A stretch of 64,000 bases of DNA from Microbacterium hydrocarbonoxydans (GTDB lineage Bacteria > Actinomycetota > Actinomycetes > Actinomycetales > Microbacteriaceae): positions 62,001-126,000 of the forward strand of contig NZ_LR882982.1 of NCBI RefSeq assembly GCF_904831005.1, written 5' to 3'. Positions 52,038 through 60,547 of this stretch are shown here, one piece after another (the stretch's first letter is position 1; every line of letters starts with the position of its first letter). The notes under the pieces are model-generated. The model was not told the origin of the DNA. It saw only the letters and a program-made list of their open reading frames with translations, and made no database searches. A program made the position numbers and the translations under genes.

Positions 52038-52903
52038 GCGCCCATGCCGCACCGACCTCGCGCGTGACCCTCGGCGACATCGGGAAGAAGAAGGAGGCGG
52101 CGGAGCCGATCGTCATGGTCACGGCCAACGACCATCCGAGCGCGCAGATCGCTGATGAGGCGGGAGTCGACATGGTGCTCGTCGGCGACTCCGCGGCGAT
52201 GACGGTGCTCGGCTACGACAGCACGGTGCCCGTCACGATCGACGAGATGCTCATGCTCACCAAGGCCGTGCGGCGCGGCCTCTCGCGCGCGCTGCTGGTG
52301 GGCGACCTGCCGTTCGGGTCGTACGAGGCGTCCGACGAGCTGGCCATCGCCACGGCGCAGCGCTTCGTGAAAGAGGTGGGCGTCGACCTGGTCAAGATCG
52401 AGCGAGGGGGCACGACCGTCGATCGTGCCCGTGCGCTGGTGAACGCCGGCATCCCGGTGGTGGGTCACGTCGGACTCACGCCGCAGACCGCGACCGCCCT
52501 CGGCGGATACCGCGCTCAGGGCCGCACGGCCGAGGCGGCGCTGGCCGTGATCGACGATGCTCTCGCGTTGCAGGATGCAGGTGTCTCGCTGATCGTTGTC
52601 GAGGCCGTGCCGTCGCAGCTCATGACGTCGCTCGCACCCCTGCTGCGGGTTCCGACGATCGGCATCGGCGCCGGAGCGGATGCCGACGGCCAGGTGCTCG
52701 TCTTCCACGACCTGCTCGGGATCTACGACGGGCCAGCCGCGAAGTTCGTCAAGCGCTATGCCGACGTGCGGAGAGCCTCGGTCGACGGCGTCGCCGCCTA
52801 CGCCTCGGAGGTGCGCTCCGGCGCATATCCGGCGCCTGAGCACGGCTACGGAATGCCGGCGGACGAGGCATCGCGGTTGCAGGAGTTGCTCGCCGCACGG
52901 TGA
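52034..52903 (+). CDS. panB: 3-methyl-2-oxobutanoate hydroxymethyltransferase
   Basis: 289 aa, GTG start overlapping panC by four bases. Family blocks: 'PIVMVTANDHPSAQIADEAGVDMVLVGDSAAM', 'VDLVKIERGG', 'VGHVGLTPQTATALGGYRAQGRT', 'TIGIGAGADADGQVLVFHDLLGI'. The usual TAYD motif reads 'TANDHP', a known variant in some actinobacteria. It makes ketopantoate from 2-oxoisovalerate and methylenetetrahydrofolate. Confidence 0.96.
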   Translation: MSAHAAPTSRVTLGDIGKKKEAAEPIVMVTANDHPSAQIADEAGVDMVLVGDSAAMTVLGYDSTVPVTIDEMLMLTKAVRRGLSRALLVGDLPFGSYEASDELAIATAQRFVKEVGVDLVKIERGGTTVDRARALVNAGIPVVGHVGLTPQTATALGGYRAQGRTAEAALAVIDDALALQDAGVSLIVVEAVPSQLMTSLAPLLRVPTIGIGAGADADGQVLVFHDLLGIYDGPAAKFVKRYADVRRASVDGVAAYASEVRSGAYPAPEHGYGMPADEASRLQELLAAR

Positions 52904-52949
52904 CCGTTCCGTCGGTGACCTTTCGGTCGGTGGCCGGTCGGTTCCCCCC

Positions 52950-53098
52950 TTCCAGTCGCAGTATGTGCTGTGCCTCGGCCGGCGTCAGCGTTCCGGTCGC
53001 AGTCTGTGTCGCTCGGAGCGCGCCGCGGCGGCACAGACTGCGACCGGAGCGTTCGGATCGCAGCGCGCGGCGGCACAGACTGCGACCGGAGCGTTCGG
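52950..53098. repeat. Intergenic inverted and direct repeats downstream of panB
   Basis: CCGGTCGCAGTCTGTG at 52993-53008 is a perfect inverse of CACAGACTGCGACCGG at 53032-53047 (16-bp stem, 23-base loop). The same right arm recurs at 53074-53089, 42 bases on, with its flank GAGCGTTCGG. A degenerate copy lies near 52951. The hairpin could end panB transcription, but it has no U-tract. The rest of 52904-53257 shows no gene. Confidence 0.8.
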
Positions 53099-53257
53099 CA
53101 TCCGCAGGGTGCAGGCGCGCTCGGATCGGATGACGGATGCCGTCCGGCCATCTGCCTCGCGGCAGCCCATTCCGAGATATCGCACGGCGGGTGCGCGCGG
53201 CTGGCTATCGTCCGCCACGGAGGCCTCGCGAGCGACGGGGCAGAGGGCGGGGACGCA

Positions 53258-54288
53258 GTGGCTGACATGTTCACCGAGATCACTACTCAGAGCGTCTCGG
53301 CATTCATCGGAGGTGGGGCGGTCGCTGTCATCCCGCCTCTCGTTCAGCTGATGCGGCGACGGCGTCGCGGCGCACGAGACGCCGTCGCCGCGTCGCGCGA
53401 CCTGGTGATCTTCCCCGGATCATCGCTCGAGGATTCCCCGATCGACAACAGCCGCCGCATCGACAACAGCCGCCATATCGACAAGAGCCGCCACATCGAC
53501 AACAGCCGCCATATCGACAGGAGCCGCCATATCGACAGGAGCCGCCACATCGACAACCGCAGCATCGTCATCAACAACATCCGCGATTCCGGGGATGTGA
53601 AGAGTGCGGCGAACAGCGACGGCTCCACAGAGAACCTGTGGCTCATCATCGTCGCGATGCTCGCTGCCGCAGCGCTCTTCGCGAACTACTACGTGATCGT
53701 GAGCTGGTTCGCGCTGGGACTCGGAGTGGGCTTCGCCGTGATCGCCGCGCTCGGAGTGATCCGCGCGGTGCGTTGGAGGCTCTGGGAACGAGGTGCCGGC
53801 ATCGCTCTCGCCGAAGCGATGCTCGCCATCGTCGCCGTGATCTGGACGTGGGTCGCCGTCTTCACCTCCGAGCACCGTGGCTCGACGCTCGAGTCCATGC
53901 GCGTGCAGATGGCCGCAGAGATCGCACGGGCGCCGATCGACCCCGGCCCGATGGAGTGGATGCAGCGGCACCTGCTCGCTCCGATCACCGCGTTCGTCAC
54001 CGTCGCCATCGCGAATGGGCAGATGGTCTTCGTGATCGCCCTCTTCGGGGCGTTCGTGATGTCGTCGATGGTGATGCTCCTCGTCTGGGTGCGTCTCTAC
54101 AACTGGTACGTCTACCTCGGTTCCTGTTCGGTATCGCAAGCGGACGCGCGGCGAAACGCGCGCAGCGGCATGCGGAGCTGACCGCCGTCGATCTCGGGGT
54201 CGTCCTTCTCGTCGCGGCGCTCACGGTGTTCTTCGCGAGTGGACTCTTCGTGGGCATGGCGGATGCGGGGGCGCCGACGGGCGGATGA
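53258..54288 (+). pseudogene. Membrane protein with hexapeptide repeats, apparent frameshift near 54117
   Basis: From GTG 53258 (or ATG 53267) the frame runs 307 codons to a stop at 54181. The end of that frame ('GSCSVSQADARRNARSGMRS') looks like out-of-frame sequence. In the next frame from about 54118 the reading continues as 'RFLFGIASGRAAKRAQRHAE' and a membrane helix ('LGVVLLVAALTVFFASGLFVG') to TGA at 54288. One missing C in the CTCGG at 54116-54120 would join them. Layout: an N-terminal hydrophobic segment, an Arg-rich stretch, six IDxSRx repeats, then four or five membrane helices. Family not recognised. A real mutation and a sequencing error cannot be told apart here. Confidence 0.6.
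53441..53548 (+). repeat. In-frame 18-bp tandem repeat (six copies)
   Basis: ATCGACAACAGCCGCCAT-like units, six in a row, encode IDNSRR, IDNSRH, IDKSRH, IDNSRH, IDRSRH, IDRSRH, followed by IDNRS. The units are nearly identical at DNA level, so copy number could vary by slippage. They lie in the soluble segment between the first hydrophobic stretch and the membrane domain of the encoded protein. Confidence 0.9.
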
Positions 54289-54422
54289 CTCTCATCGGCG
54301 CTGACGGGATGCGGAGCAGTCCGGCTCCCGGCGTTGGACGGCCGTCTTGCTGTCGCGCGGAACTCCCTCGCCTGAGCATCCGGCCATCGCCGAGATCACC
54401 GTCCTCAAGGGTGAGCGTGCGC

Positions 54423-55631
54423 CTACTGCGACCGACGCACTCGCAGCACCAGCGCGATCAGCGCGAGCACGATGACCACTACTCCGTAGCCGATGCACAC
54501 GGTGTCGAGTCCGAGCGGCGCCACGAGAAGGCCGGCGACCACCGCGGGTACGCCGAAGGCCGAGTAGGCGAGCACGTAGATCACGGCGAACGTGTCGGCG
54601 CGCTCGGCGGGCGGGATCCGCGGTGCGAGCGAGGCGACCACGCCAGAGAACGCCGTGCCGAAGCCCATGCCCGTGATCGCGGTCGCGGCGAGATAGAAGG
54701 GCAGCGACCCGATGCTCAGCGCCACGAGCGAGAGCGCGGTTCCGGTCGCGAGTGCCGACGTGCCGAAGATCACCGACGTCCGAGGGCTGCGGTGGCGCAT
54801 CAGAAACGCCGTGATCGCGCCGACGCCGGCGAGCATCCCGACCGCGAGCCCCTGCCACGAGTGCGCGACGCCGCCGAGCTCGCTGTGCACGATGGTGGCG
54901 CCGAGTGAGAGGAACAGGCCGCCTGTCGCCCAGCCGGCGATGACGGCGGGGGCACCGCGCCAGAAGTCGCCGCGCACGCCGGCCGGCACCGAGAGGCGGA
55001 ACCGCAGCGACGCCCACGCCCCCGCACGCAGCGGTGCCGTCTCGGGGGCGAGCAGGAAGAGCCCGGCGAGGACCAGATAGATCGCCGTCAACGGCGCGAA
55101 AACGTCGAGCAGCGGCTCGCCGGTGACGTCGAGCACGATGCCGGCCAGGATGGCACCGAGTCCGAGGCCGATTCCGGGGCTGAGGGCGTTCCAGAGCGCG
55201 GCGACGCGTGCCTTGCCCTTCGGTGCGAGGTCGAGAGCCGCGGCCGACAAAGTCGAGATCAGCACCCCACTCGCCGCGCCCTGCAGCACCCGCGCGAGCA
55301 CGAGGGTCGCCACGGTGTCGGCATGCCAGAACAGCACCATGCTCGCAGCGAGCAGCAGGAAGCCCGAGATCGCCACCGGTCGGCGGCCGATGTGGTCGGA
55401 GAGGGATCCGGCGCTGAGCAGGGCGAGCAGAAGCGCGATCGCATAGACGGCGAAGACCGCGCTGATGACGATCGAGTCGAATCCGATCTCGGCCGCGAGC
55501 ACGGGGTAGAACGGCGAGGGAGCGCTCGCGCCGACCATCATCGCGATCTGGGCTGCGACCGCCAGTGCGAACCCGAAGCGCGAGCGGCGGGCGGATGCGG
55601 TCGCGACGGGCGTCGGGGCTGTGATCGTCAT
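54423..55631 (-). CDS. MFS transporter (drug/metabolite efflux type)
   Basis: 402 aa from ATG 55629-55631 (GAGGAG upstream); a start 13 codons earlier would run into the operators. Twelve membrane segments; MFS loop 'GSLSDHIGRRPVAISG' between helices 2 and 3 and 'ARVLQGAASGVLISTLSAAALDLAP' in helix 4-5. Divergent from an arsR-type gene with two inverted-repeat operators between them, an arrangement typical of a regulated efflux pump. Substrate unknown. Confidence 0.87.
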   Translation of the reverse strand: MTITAPTPVATASARRSRFGFALAVAAQIAMMVGASAPSPFYPVLAAEIGFDSIVISAVFAVYAIALLLALLSAGSLSDHIGRRPVAISGFLLLAASMVLFWHADTVATLVLARVLQGAASGVLISTLSAAALDLAPKGKARVAALWNALSPGIGLGLGAILAGIVLDVTGEPLLDVFAPLTAIYLVLAGLFLLAPETAPLRAGAWASLRFRLSVPAGVRGDFWRGAPAVIAGWATGGLFLSLGATIVHSELGGVAHSWQGLAVGMLAGVGAITAFLMRHRSPRTSVIFGTSALATGTALSLVALSIGSLPFYLAATAITGMGFGTAFSGVVASLAPRIPPAERADTFAVIYVLAYSAFGVPAVVAGLLVAPLGLDTVCIGYGVVVIVLALIALVLRVRRSQ

Positions 55632-55657
55632 CCGTGCTCCTCGGTTCGAAATCGTTG

Positions 55658-55675
55658 GTTCGACAATCATCGAAC
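55658..55675. promoter_or_regulatory. Operator 1 in the MFS/arsR divergent promoter
   Basis: GTTCGA, six bases, TCGAAC: perfect inverted repeat 27 bp from the MFS start. Together with the second site it is placed to let the ArsR-type protein control both genes. Confidence 0.65.
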
Positions 55676-55704
55676 TGTTGGAGCGTACTCGCCCTGACGC
55701 GATT

Positions 55705-55722
55705 GTTCAACTATTCTCGAAC
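55705..55722. promoter_or_regulatory. Operator 2, adjoining the arsR-type start codon
   Basis: GTTCAA, six bases, TCGAAC: same architecture and spacing as operator 1 with one mismatch. It ends two bases before ATG 55724, so it would block an arsR transcript that is probably leaderless. Confidence 0.65.
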
Positions 55723-55723
55723 T

Positions 55724-56029
55724 ATGCCTGGCGACCTCCCGCATCCGGATCGCTCCGAGATCCAGTTGACCGATGTGCTCTTCGCGCTCAGTGACCCGGA
55801 GCGGCTCGCGATCACGCGCCAGCTCGCCGACGGTCCGCTCGACATGGCGGAGTGTCACGCGACGGACCCGAATCTGCCGAAGTCGACCAAATCGCATTTC
55901 ATGAAGGTGCTGCGCGAGGCGGGCGTGATCCGCAATGAGCCGAATGGCCGCAGGCGGATGCTGACGCTGCGGCGCGATGACCTCGACGATCTGTTCCCGG
56001 GGCTGCTGGAGTCGGTGCTGCGGCCGTAG
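55724..56029 (+). CDS. ArsR-family helix-turn-helix regulator
   Basis: 101 aa from ATG 55724, no ribosome binding site. Winged-helix core 'DVLFALSDPERLAITRQLADGPLDMAE' and recognition region 'NLPKSTKSHFMKVLREAGVIRNEPNGRRRMLTLRRDDLD'. The CxC metal site of classic ArsR is absent; a lone Cys sits in 'AECHATD'. Probably represses itself and the divergent MFS gene through the two inverted repeats between them. Confidence 0.88.
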   Translation: MPGDLPHPDRSEIQLTDVLFALSDPERLAITRQLADGPLDMAECHATDPNLPKSTKSHFMKVLREAGVIRNEPNGRRRMLTLRRDDLDDLFPGLLESVLRP

Positions 56030-56267
56030 CCTGCACCCCCGTTCGACTTTCGCGGCCGATCGAGCGTCAAGGTGTCGAACGGCATACTGCTCTGCGAGAC
56101 CTGTCATCATCGGATTCACGACGGCGGCTGGGAGATCCGCGTCGAGAGGATGGGCGTGGCGGCGAGGGTGTGGTTCGTCCCGCCGCGATCTGTGGACTCA
56201 GTGCGTGCACCGCGGCTGGGTGGACGGGCCCGATTCGACGTGGCCGCGTGATCGAGGTGAGGGGCGC

Positions 56268-56546
56268 TCAGGAGGCGACGCGCGTGTTGTCGGCGGAATG
56301 CGCCGACTCGACCTCTGCCCAGACGGCGTCGAGTGAGAGGTGCAGCACGGCGGCGACGGCGGCGATCGTCGAGAACGACGGTGTGGCCACGCGGCCGGAC
56401 TCGATCTTCCGAAGAGTCTCGGGTGAGATCCCGGCGTCGAGCGCGACGCTCAGCATCGACCGCGCGCCTCGCGCCCGCCGCAGCAGTGCGCCGAGGCGCT
56501 CGCCTCGTTCGACGTCGGCGGGGGTGAGGGGCAGGCGAACCATCAT
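56268..56546 (-). CDS. XRE-family helix-turn-helix protein
   Basis: 92 aa (or 91 from the second ATG). Residues 15-72 are a Cro/C1-type HTH ('ERLGALLRRARGARSMLSVALDAGISPETLRKIESGRVATPSFSTIAAVAAVLHLSLDAVW'). No ribosome binding site; the ATG lies seven bases from a palindrome that contains a -10-like element, so leaderless. Divergent from a methionine aminopeptidase gene, which it probably controls together with itself. Confidence 0.85.
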   Translation of the reverse strand: MMVRLPLTPADVERGERLGALLRRARGARSMLSVALDAGISPETLRKIESGRVATPSFSTIAAVAAVLHLSLDAVWAEVESAHSADNTRVAS

Positions 56547-56552
56547 GCACCC

Positions 56553-56573
56553 ATACTAATACCGGTATAGTAT
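56553..56573. promoter_or_regulatory. Palindromic operator overlapping divergent -10 elements
   Basis: Centre ATACCGGTAT (56559-56568) is a perfect ten-base palindrome flanked by ATACTA on the left and AGTAT on the right. TATAGT (56566-56571) and its mirror TAGTAT (minus strand) can serve as -10 elements for the two leaderless genes starting at 56582 and 56546. Protein bound here would shut off both. Confidence 0.7.
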
Positions 56574-56581
56574 TACCGCTT

Positions 56582-57352
56582 ATGATCGAGATCCTCAATC
56601 AGGAACAGCTCCGCAGAGCACGAGAGACCGGCGCGCTGGTCGGCTCGATACTCCAGACTCTCAAGAGCCGGTCGGTGGTCGGAGTGAATCTGCTCGACCT
56701 CGACCGGTGGACCAAGCAGCTCATCGAACAGGCCGGTGCCGAGTCCTGCTACGTCGACTACGCGCCCTCCTTCGGGCGCGGGCCGTTCGGTCACTATGTC
56801 TGCACGGCGGTGAATGACGCGGTCCTGCACGGGATGCCGTACGACTATGTGTTGGCCGACGGCGACCTTCTGACGCTCGATCTGGCGGTGACGCTGCATG
56901 GTGTCGCGGCAGACGCGGCGATCAGCTTCGTCGTCGGGACTGCTGCCGCACCTGACGACCTCGCGATGATCGCCGCGACCGAGCGCGCCCTCGCGGCGGC
57001 GATCGCGACGGCTCGCCCCGGCGCGCGCACGGGCGACCTGTCGCACGCGATCGGGGCGGTGCTGACCGAGGCCGGGTATCAGGTCAACCTGGAGTTCGGC
57101 GGGCACGGCATCGGATCGACGATGCATCAGGATCCGCACGTCGCCAACGACGGACGTTCGGGTCGCGGCTACGTGCTGAGACCGGGGCTGCTGCTGGCTC
57201 TCGAACCCTGGGTCATGGCCGACACGGACCGACTCGTCACCGATGCCGACGGGTGGACGTTGCGCAGCGCGACCGGATGCCGCACCGCGCACAGCGAACA
57301 CACGGTCGCGATCACCGACGACGGAGCGGAGATCCTCACTCTGGCGCGATGA
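56582..57352 (+). CDS. map: Type I methionine aminopeptidase (secondary copy type)
   Basis: 256 aa, ATG 11 bases after a -10-like TATAGT, no ribosome binding site. Metal ligands of the pita-bread fold are visible: two Asp in 'LTLDLAVTLHGVAADAAISF', His in 'GGHGIGSTMHQ', Glu in 'ALEPWVM' and Glu in 'AHSEHTVAI'. It removes N-terminal Met, or may serve a special target. The tight pairing with a small XRE repressor is unlike the housekeeping map gene, which is usually near secY/adk, so a second, regulated copy is likely. Confidence 0.88.
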   Translation: MIEILNQEQLRRARETGALVGSILQTLKSRSVVGVNLLDLDRWTKQLIEQAGAESCYVDYAPSFGRGPFGHYVCTAVNDAVLHGMPYDYVLADGDLLTLDLAVTLHGVAADAAISFVVGTAAAPDDLAMIAATERALAAAIATARPGARTGDLSHAIGAVLTEAGYQVNLEFGGHGIGSTMHQDPHVANDGRSGRGYVLRPGLLLALEPWVMADTDRLVTDADGWTLRSATGCRTAHSEHTVAITDDGAEILTLAR

Positions 57353-57361
57353 CTATGCGGC

Positions 57362-58909
57362 TCAGCGCCCGCGCGACCTGCTGCGCACCCGGCGCGCGGC
57401 GCGACCGGCGAGATCCTTGAGTCGTCCGCCCGGCCAGACGCGTCGCAGTTCGACGACCCCTCCGCGGGTCGCCACCGGCGTGCACGTGCGGCCTGCAAGC
57501 AGTGGAGAGTGTCCGGCCCCGGCCAGGGTCGCGGCATCCGACTTGAGCGGAACGTCGAAGGTCCAGCCCGCCCGCCGCACCTTGACGACGAGTCGCACGC
57601 CCCGCGTCTCGTCCGTCGGACCGAAGACCCTGAGGGGGTCGATCGCGATCGTCACCGAACTGCGGTCCTGCAGCGACGACGCTGCGATGCGACGCTCGTC
57701 GCCCGTCGACGTGTCGCGCAGGAACAGCTCCAGCTGGTCGTTCTCGAGCTCGCGACGCGCGAGCAGCAGATCCGCTGGCAGCTCGGGGGGCGAGAAGGGC
57801 AGAGAGGTCAGTCGTCCCGAGCCCGGCTCGAAAACGAGTGCGTCTGCGCCGTCGCGCGTGATGTCGACGCGGACCGTCAGGTACAGCCCGCCTCCGCGGG
57901 ACCAGCGCGCCTGTGTGACGGCGGCGCGGCATGTCATCTCCGACTCGAAGCGGGCGAATTCGAGCAGGTCGTCGCGACGCCCCGACCTGACCAGCGCAGC
58001 CCGGATGCGGTGCGGGAAAGCCAGGCCGCGGTCGACGCCCGGACCGAAGCGACGTTGCACGAGAGGCGTCACCACGTCGAGCAGCCGCTCCCGGTACTCG
58101 GCGGGATAGTTGACCAGACGCTTGCCCGCCAGTCGTTTGAGGATCTTGCCGCGGAACCAATGCCGCAGCAGACGATCGCGCAGCCGACCTGGCTCGGTGT
58201 ACTGCTCCACCAGGTCGAGCACGGCATCCAGGTGCGGGAAGTACGTCTCGGGGTCGATGCGCGACGAGCTGGCGCTGCCGGGCTGCTTGACCCACGCATA
58301 GCAGGGCTCGCTCGCCAAGATCGAGATTGTGTCGGCTTCGAAGTAGGCCCGCATCACGAAGAGGTGATCCTCGAGGCGCACCTTGCCCTCGGGGAAGCGG
58401 ATGCCCTTCTCGCGCAGGAACGAGGTGCGGAACATCTTGTGCGGCGTCAGCATCTCGAGCAGCGGGTCTTCGCCGAGGCGGGCGTGCGGCACGTCGCGGC
58501 GGAAGATCCGGCTCGGCAGACGGCGGCCGATGCCCACCTCTTTGCCGACGATCACGTCTGACCCGTGCTGATCGGCGAAGTCGCACAGTCGCTCGAGCGC
58601 CGAATCGAACAGCCAGTCGTCCTGATCCACGAACTGCACGTAGGTGCCGCGCGCGGCCTCGACGCCGCGGTTGCGAGGAGTGCCCGGCCAGCCGGAATGC
58701 GGCAGATCGAGCACCCGCACGTTCGGCCGCTCCGCAGCCACCGCGGCCAGAAGCTCGCTCGTCTCGGCGCCCGAGCCGTCGTCGCACAGCAGCACCTCGA
58801 ACTGCGACGCGTCGAGTGTCTGCCGGTCCAGAGACGCGATGAGCGCGTCGATGGCCTTCCCGGGTCGGAAGACGGGCACGACGACACTCACACGCAGATT
58901 CGACATCAT
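57362..58909 (-). CDS. Family 2 glycosyltransferase
   Basis: 515 aa (second ATG possible one codon later). GT-A domain in the first 230 residues: 'RVSVVVPVFRPGKAIDALIASLDRQT', 'VLLCDDGSGAETSELL', 'GWPGTPRNRGVEAARGTYVQFVDQDDWL' with the DxDD metal site, and 'KVRLEDHLFVMRAYFEAD'. The C-terminal 280 residues form an unassigned, beta-rich domain. It probably adds a sugar to a cell-wall polymer, teichoic-type acid or capsule. Converges on map with a nine-base gap. Confidence 0.88.
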   Translation of the reverse strand: MMSNLRVSVVVPVFRPGKAIDALIASLDRQTLDASQFEVLLCDDGSGAETSELLAAVAAERPNVRVLDLPHSGWPGTPRNRGVEAARGTYVQFVDQDDWLFDSALERLCDFADQHGSDVIVGKEVGIGRRLPSRIFRRDVPHARLGEDPLLEMLTPHKMFRTSFLREKGIRFPEGKVRLEDHLFVMRAYFEADTISILASEPCYAWVKQPGSASSSRIDPETYFPHLDAVLDLVEQYTEPGRLRDRLLRHWFRGKILKRLAGKRLVNYPAEYRERLLDVVTPLVQRRFGPGVDRGLAFPHRIRAALVRSGRRDDLLEFARFESEMTCRAAVTQARWSRGGGLYLTVRVDITRDGADALVFEPGSGRLTSLPFSPPELPADLLLARRELENDQLELFLRDTSTGDERRIAASSLQDRSSVTIAIDPLRVFGPTDETRGVRLVVKVRRAGWTFDVPLKSDAATLAGAGHSPLLAGRTCTPVATRGGVVELRRVWPGGRLKDLAGRAARRVRSRSRGR

Positions 58910-58991
58910 CGGCAGTCAAACACCGAGACCTGTGCAGCGCACGGGGGTTGCATTCAGGCGAGCATGCGTGCTCGCGTTCGGGCGTGCAGGT

Positions 58992-60173
58992 TCAGTCGAG
59001 GTTCGCGCGAGCGATCAGGAACTGTGCGACGGCGTCGTTGTCGGCGAGGTCAGCCGCGCGGCGATAGGCGTCGGACGCATCGAGCCCGGCTTCGGCGAGC
59101 AGGTCGGCGCGAACCGCCCAGTACGGCTGGAAAGAGCTCGACTCGGCGGCATCCGGCAGCGCTGCGAGGCCGGCTTCGGCGCCGTCGAGTCGTGCGGTCA
59201 CCACAGCCGCAGCGACGCGGGCGCCGAGCGTCGGCGCTGCCACGAGAAGCGCCGCGTACAGCGTCCGCAGAGCTGCCCAGTCGGTCACGCCGGTGCGTCG
59301 CCGGTCGCAGTGCACCGCCTGGATCGCCGCTTCGAGCTGGAACCGCCCGGGCGCTCCCGAGGGGCGTGACCTGCGCAGATGCGCCTCGGCCTCATCGATC
59401 AGGTCGCCGTCCCACGACGACGGATCCTGCTGACTCAGGGGCACGAACCGCGGTGCCCGACGTGCCAGGGTGAACGTCGTCAGCGCCGCCAGCCCCCAGG
59501 CCTCCGGCTCATCGTCGAGCATGTCGGCCAGGGTCACGGCCAGGTACCGCGCCTCGCCGGCCAGCGACTCGGCGGTGCCACGCCAGGTCAGTGCGGCGCA
59601 GCCGTAGACGGCCTCGAGCACGGCCGGGAGCCGCTCGGGCATGGCTCGCCGATCGGGCGTCGTGAAGGGAATTCGCGCCTGTTTCACGCGCCGCTTCGCC
59701 CGCACGAGTCGCTGCGCCATCGCCGCAGGCTCGACCGCGAAGGCCCGGGCGATCTGCGCCGCATCGAAGCCGATCACCGTCTGCAGCATGAGCGGCGCAC
59801 GCACGCTCGGGTCGATCGCCGGATGCGCGCAGACGAACATCAGCTCCAGACGCTTGTCGCCGATCGCGAACGGGTCGTGATCGGCGAGCGGGTCGTCGCG
59901 CGGGTCGGCGTCATCGAGCGCTGCAGAGGTGCGCATCGCGGCAGACTTCCACACGTCTCGCAGCCGATTCCTCGCCACGGTCAGCAGCCACCCTTCAGGA
60001 TTGTCGGGCACACCCGCATCGGGCCAACGTCGGAGCGCCTGTTCGAAGGCGCCAGACAGGCAGTCCTCCGCCAGCGCGATGTCGCCCGCCGGGGCCGCGA
60101 GCAGCGCGATCAGCCGGCCATAGGAGGTCCGCGCCGCGCTCTCGGCGGCGGCCCGGACCTCCTCGGCGGTCAT
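58992..60173 (-). CDS. ECF sigma factor of the ECF42 type with C-terminal extension
   Basis: 393 aa. Region 2 ('ARTSYGRLIALLAAPAGDIALAEDCLSGAFEQALRRWP', 'NPEGWLLTVARNRLRDVW') and region 4 ('MLQTVIGFDAAQIARAFAVEPAAMAQRLVRAKRRV') are followed by a helical domain of about 200 residues (DUF6596-like, 'EAVYGCAALTW', 'HCDRRRTGVTDW'). This layout and the upstream DGPF gene define group ECF42, which lacks an anti-sigma factor and is thought to be gated by its own C-terminal domain and DGPF proteins. ATG overlaps the upstream stop by four bases. Confidence 0.9.
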   Translation of the reverse strand: MTAEEVRAAAESAARTSYGRLIALLAAPAGDIALAEDCLSGAFEQALRRWPDAGVPDNPEGWLLTVARNRLRDVWKSAAMRTSAALDDADPRDDPLADHDPFAIGDKRLELMFVCAHPAIDPSVRAPLMLQTVIGFDAAQIARAFAVEPAAMAQRLVRAKRRVKQARIPFTTPDRRAMPERLPAVLEAVYGCAALTWRGTAESLAGEARYLAVTLADMLDDEPEAWGLAALTTFTLARRAPRFVPLSQQDPSSWDGDLIDEAEAHLRRSRPSGAPGRFQLEAAIQAVHCDRRRTGVTDWAALRTLYAALLVAAPTLGARVAAAVVTARLDGAEAGLAALPDAAESSSFQPYWAVRADLLAEAGLDASDAYRRAADLADNDAVAQFLIARANLD

Positions 60174-60547
60174 CGGTTCGGCGTCCAGACGCCGTCGACC
60201 GTGTACACGGCGCCGGGGCGGATCTCGACCGCTCCCCAGAACGCGGGCGGCGCTTGCCGCGCGAAATCGATCGCGGCGTCGAGGTCGGGTGCCTCGATCA
60301 CGATCGTTCCGCCGAGCTGCTCCTTGGTGTCGGCGAAGGGCCCGTCCTGCACCTGCATCGCTCCCTCGCGCACCCGCACGGTTGTGCTGACGGCCGAGGG
60401 CTGCAAGACCTCGGCGGCGATCAGCGCCCCGGCGGCGTGCAGCGTGGCGGCGTAGCTGGCGAATGCAGCCTGGCCCTCCTCGAGCGCCTCGGGTCCCAAA
60501 GCCTCGGCGTCGAGCTCTTCGTAGTGCAACAGCAGTGTGTAGCGCAT
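60170..60547 (-). CDS. YCII/DGPF-domain protein linked to the sigma factor
   Basis: 125 aa; GAGGAAGAG precedes ATG. 'YTLLLHYEELD' opens the YCII-like ferredoxin fold and 'VQDGPFADTKEQLGGTIVIEAPDLDAAIDFA' carries the DGPF motif that names the family. It is encoded with ECF42 sigma factors in many actinobacteria and is both partner and target; its chemistry is not known. Confidence 0.92.
   Translation of the reverse strand: MRYTLLLHYEELDAEALGPEALEEGQAAFASYAATLHAAGALIAAEVLQPSAVSTTVRVREGAMQVQDGPFADTKEQLGGTIVIEAPDLDAAIDFARQAPPAFWGAVEIRPGAVYTVDGVWTPNR

Noticed and set aside
52993..53047. A standard rho-independent terminator
   Set aside because: The stem is perfect but the loop is 23 bases and no T-run follows; it is reported as a repeat structure instead.
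53441..53548. A short CRISPR-like or regulatory direct repeat
   Set aside because: The 18-bp units are in frame, encode the hexapeptide repeats of a membrane protein and have no spacers.
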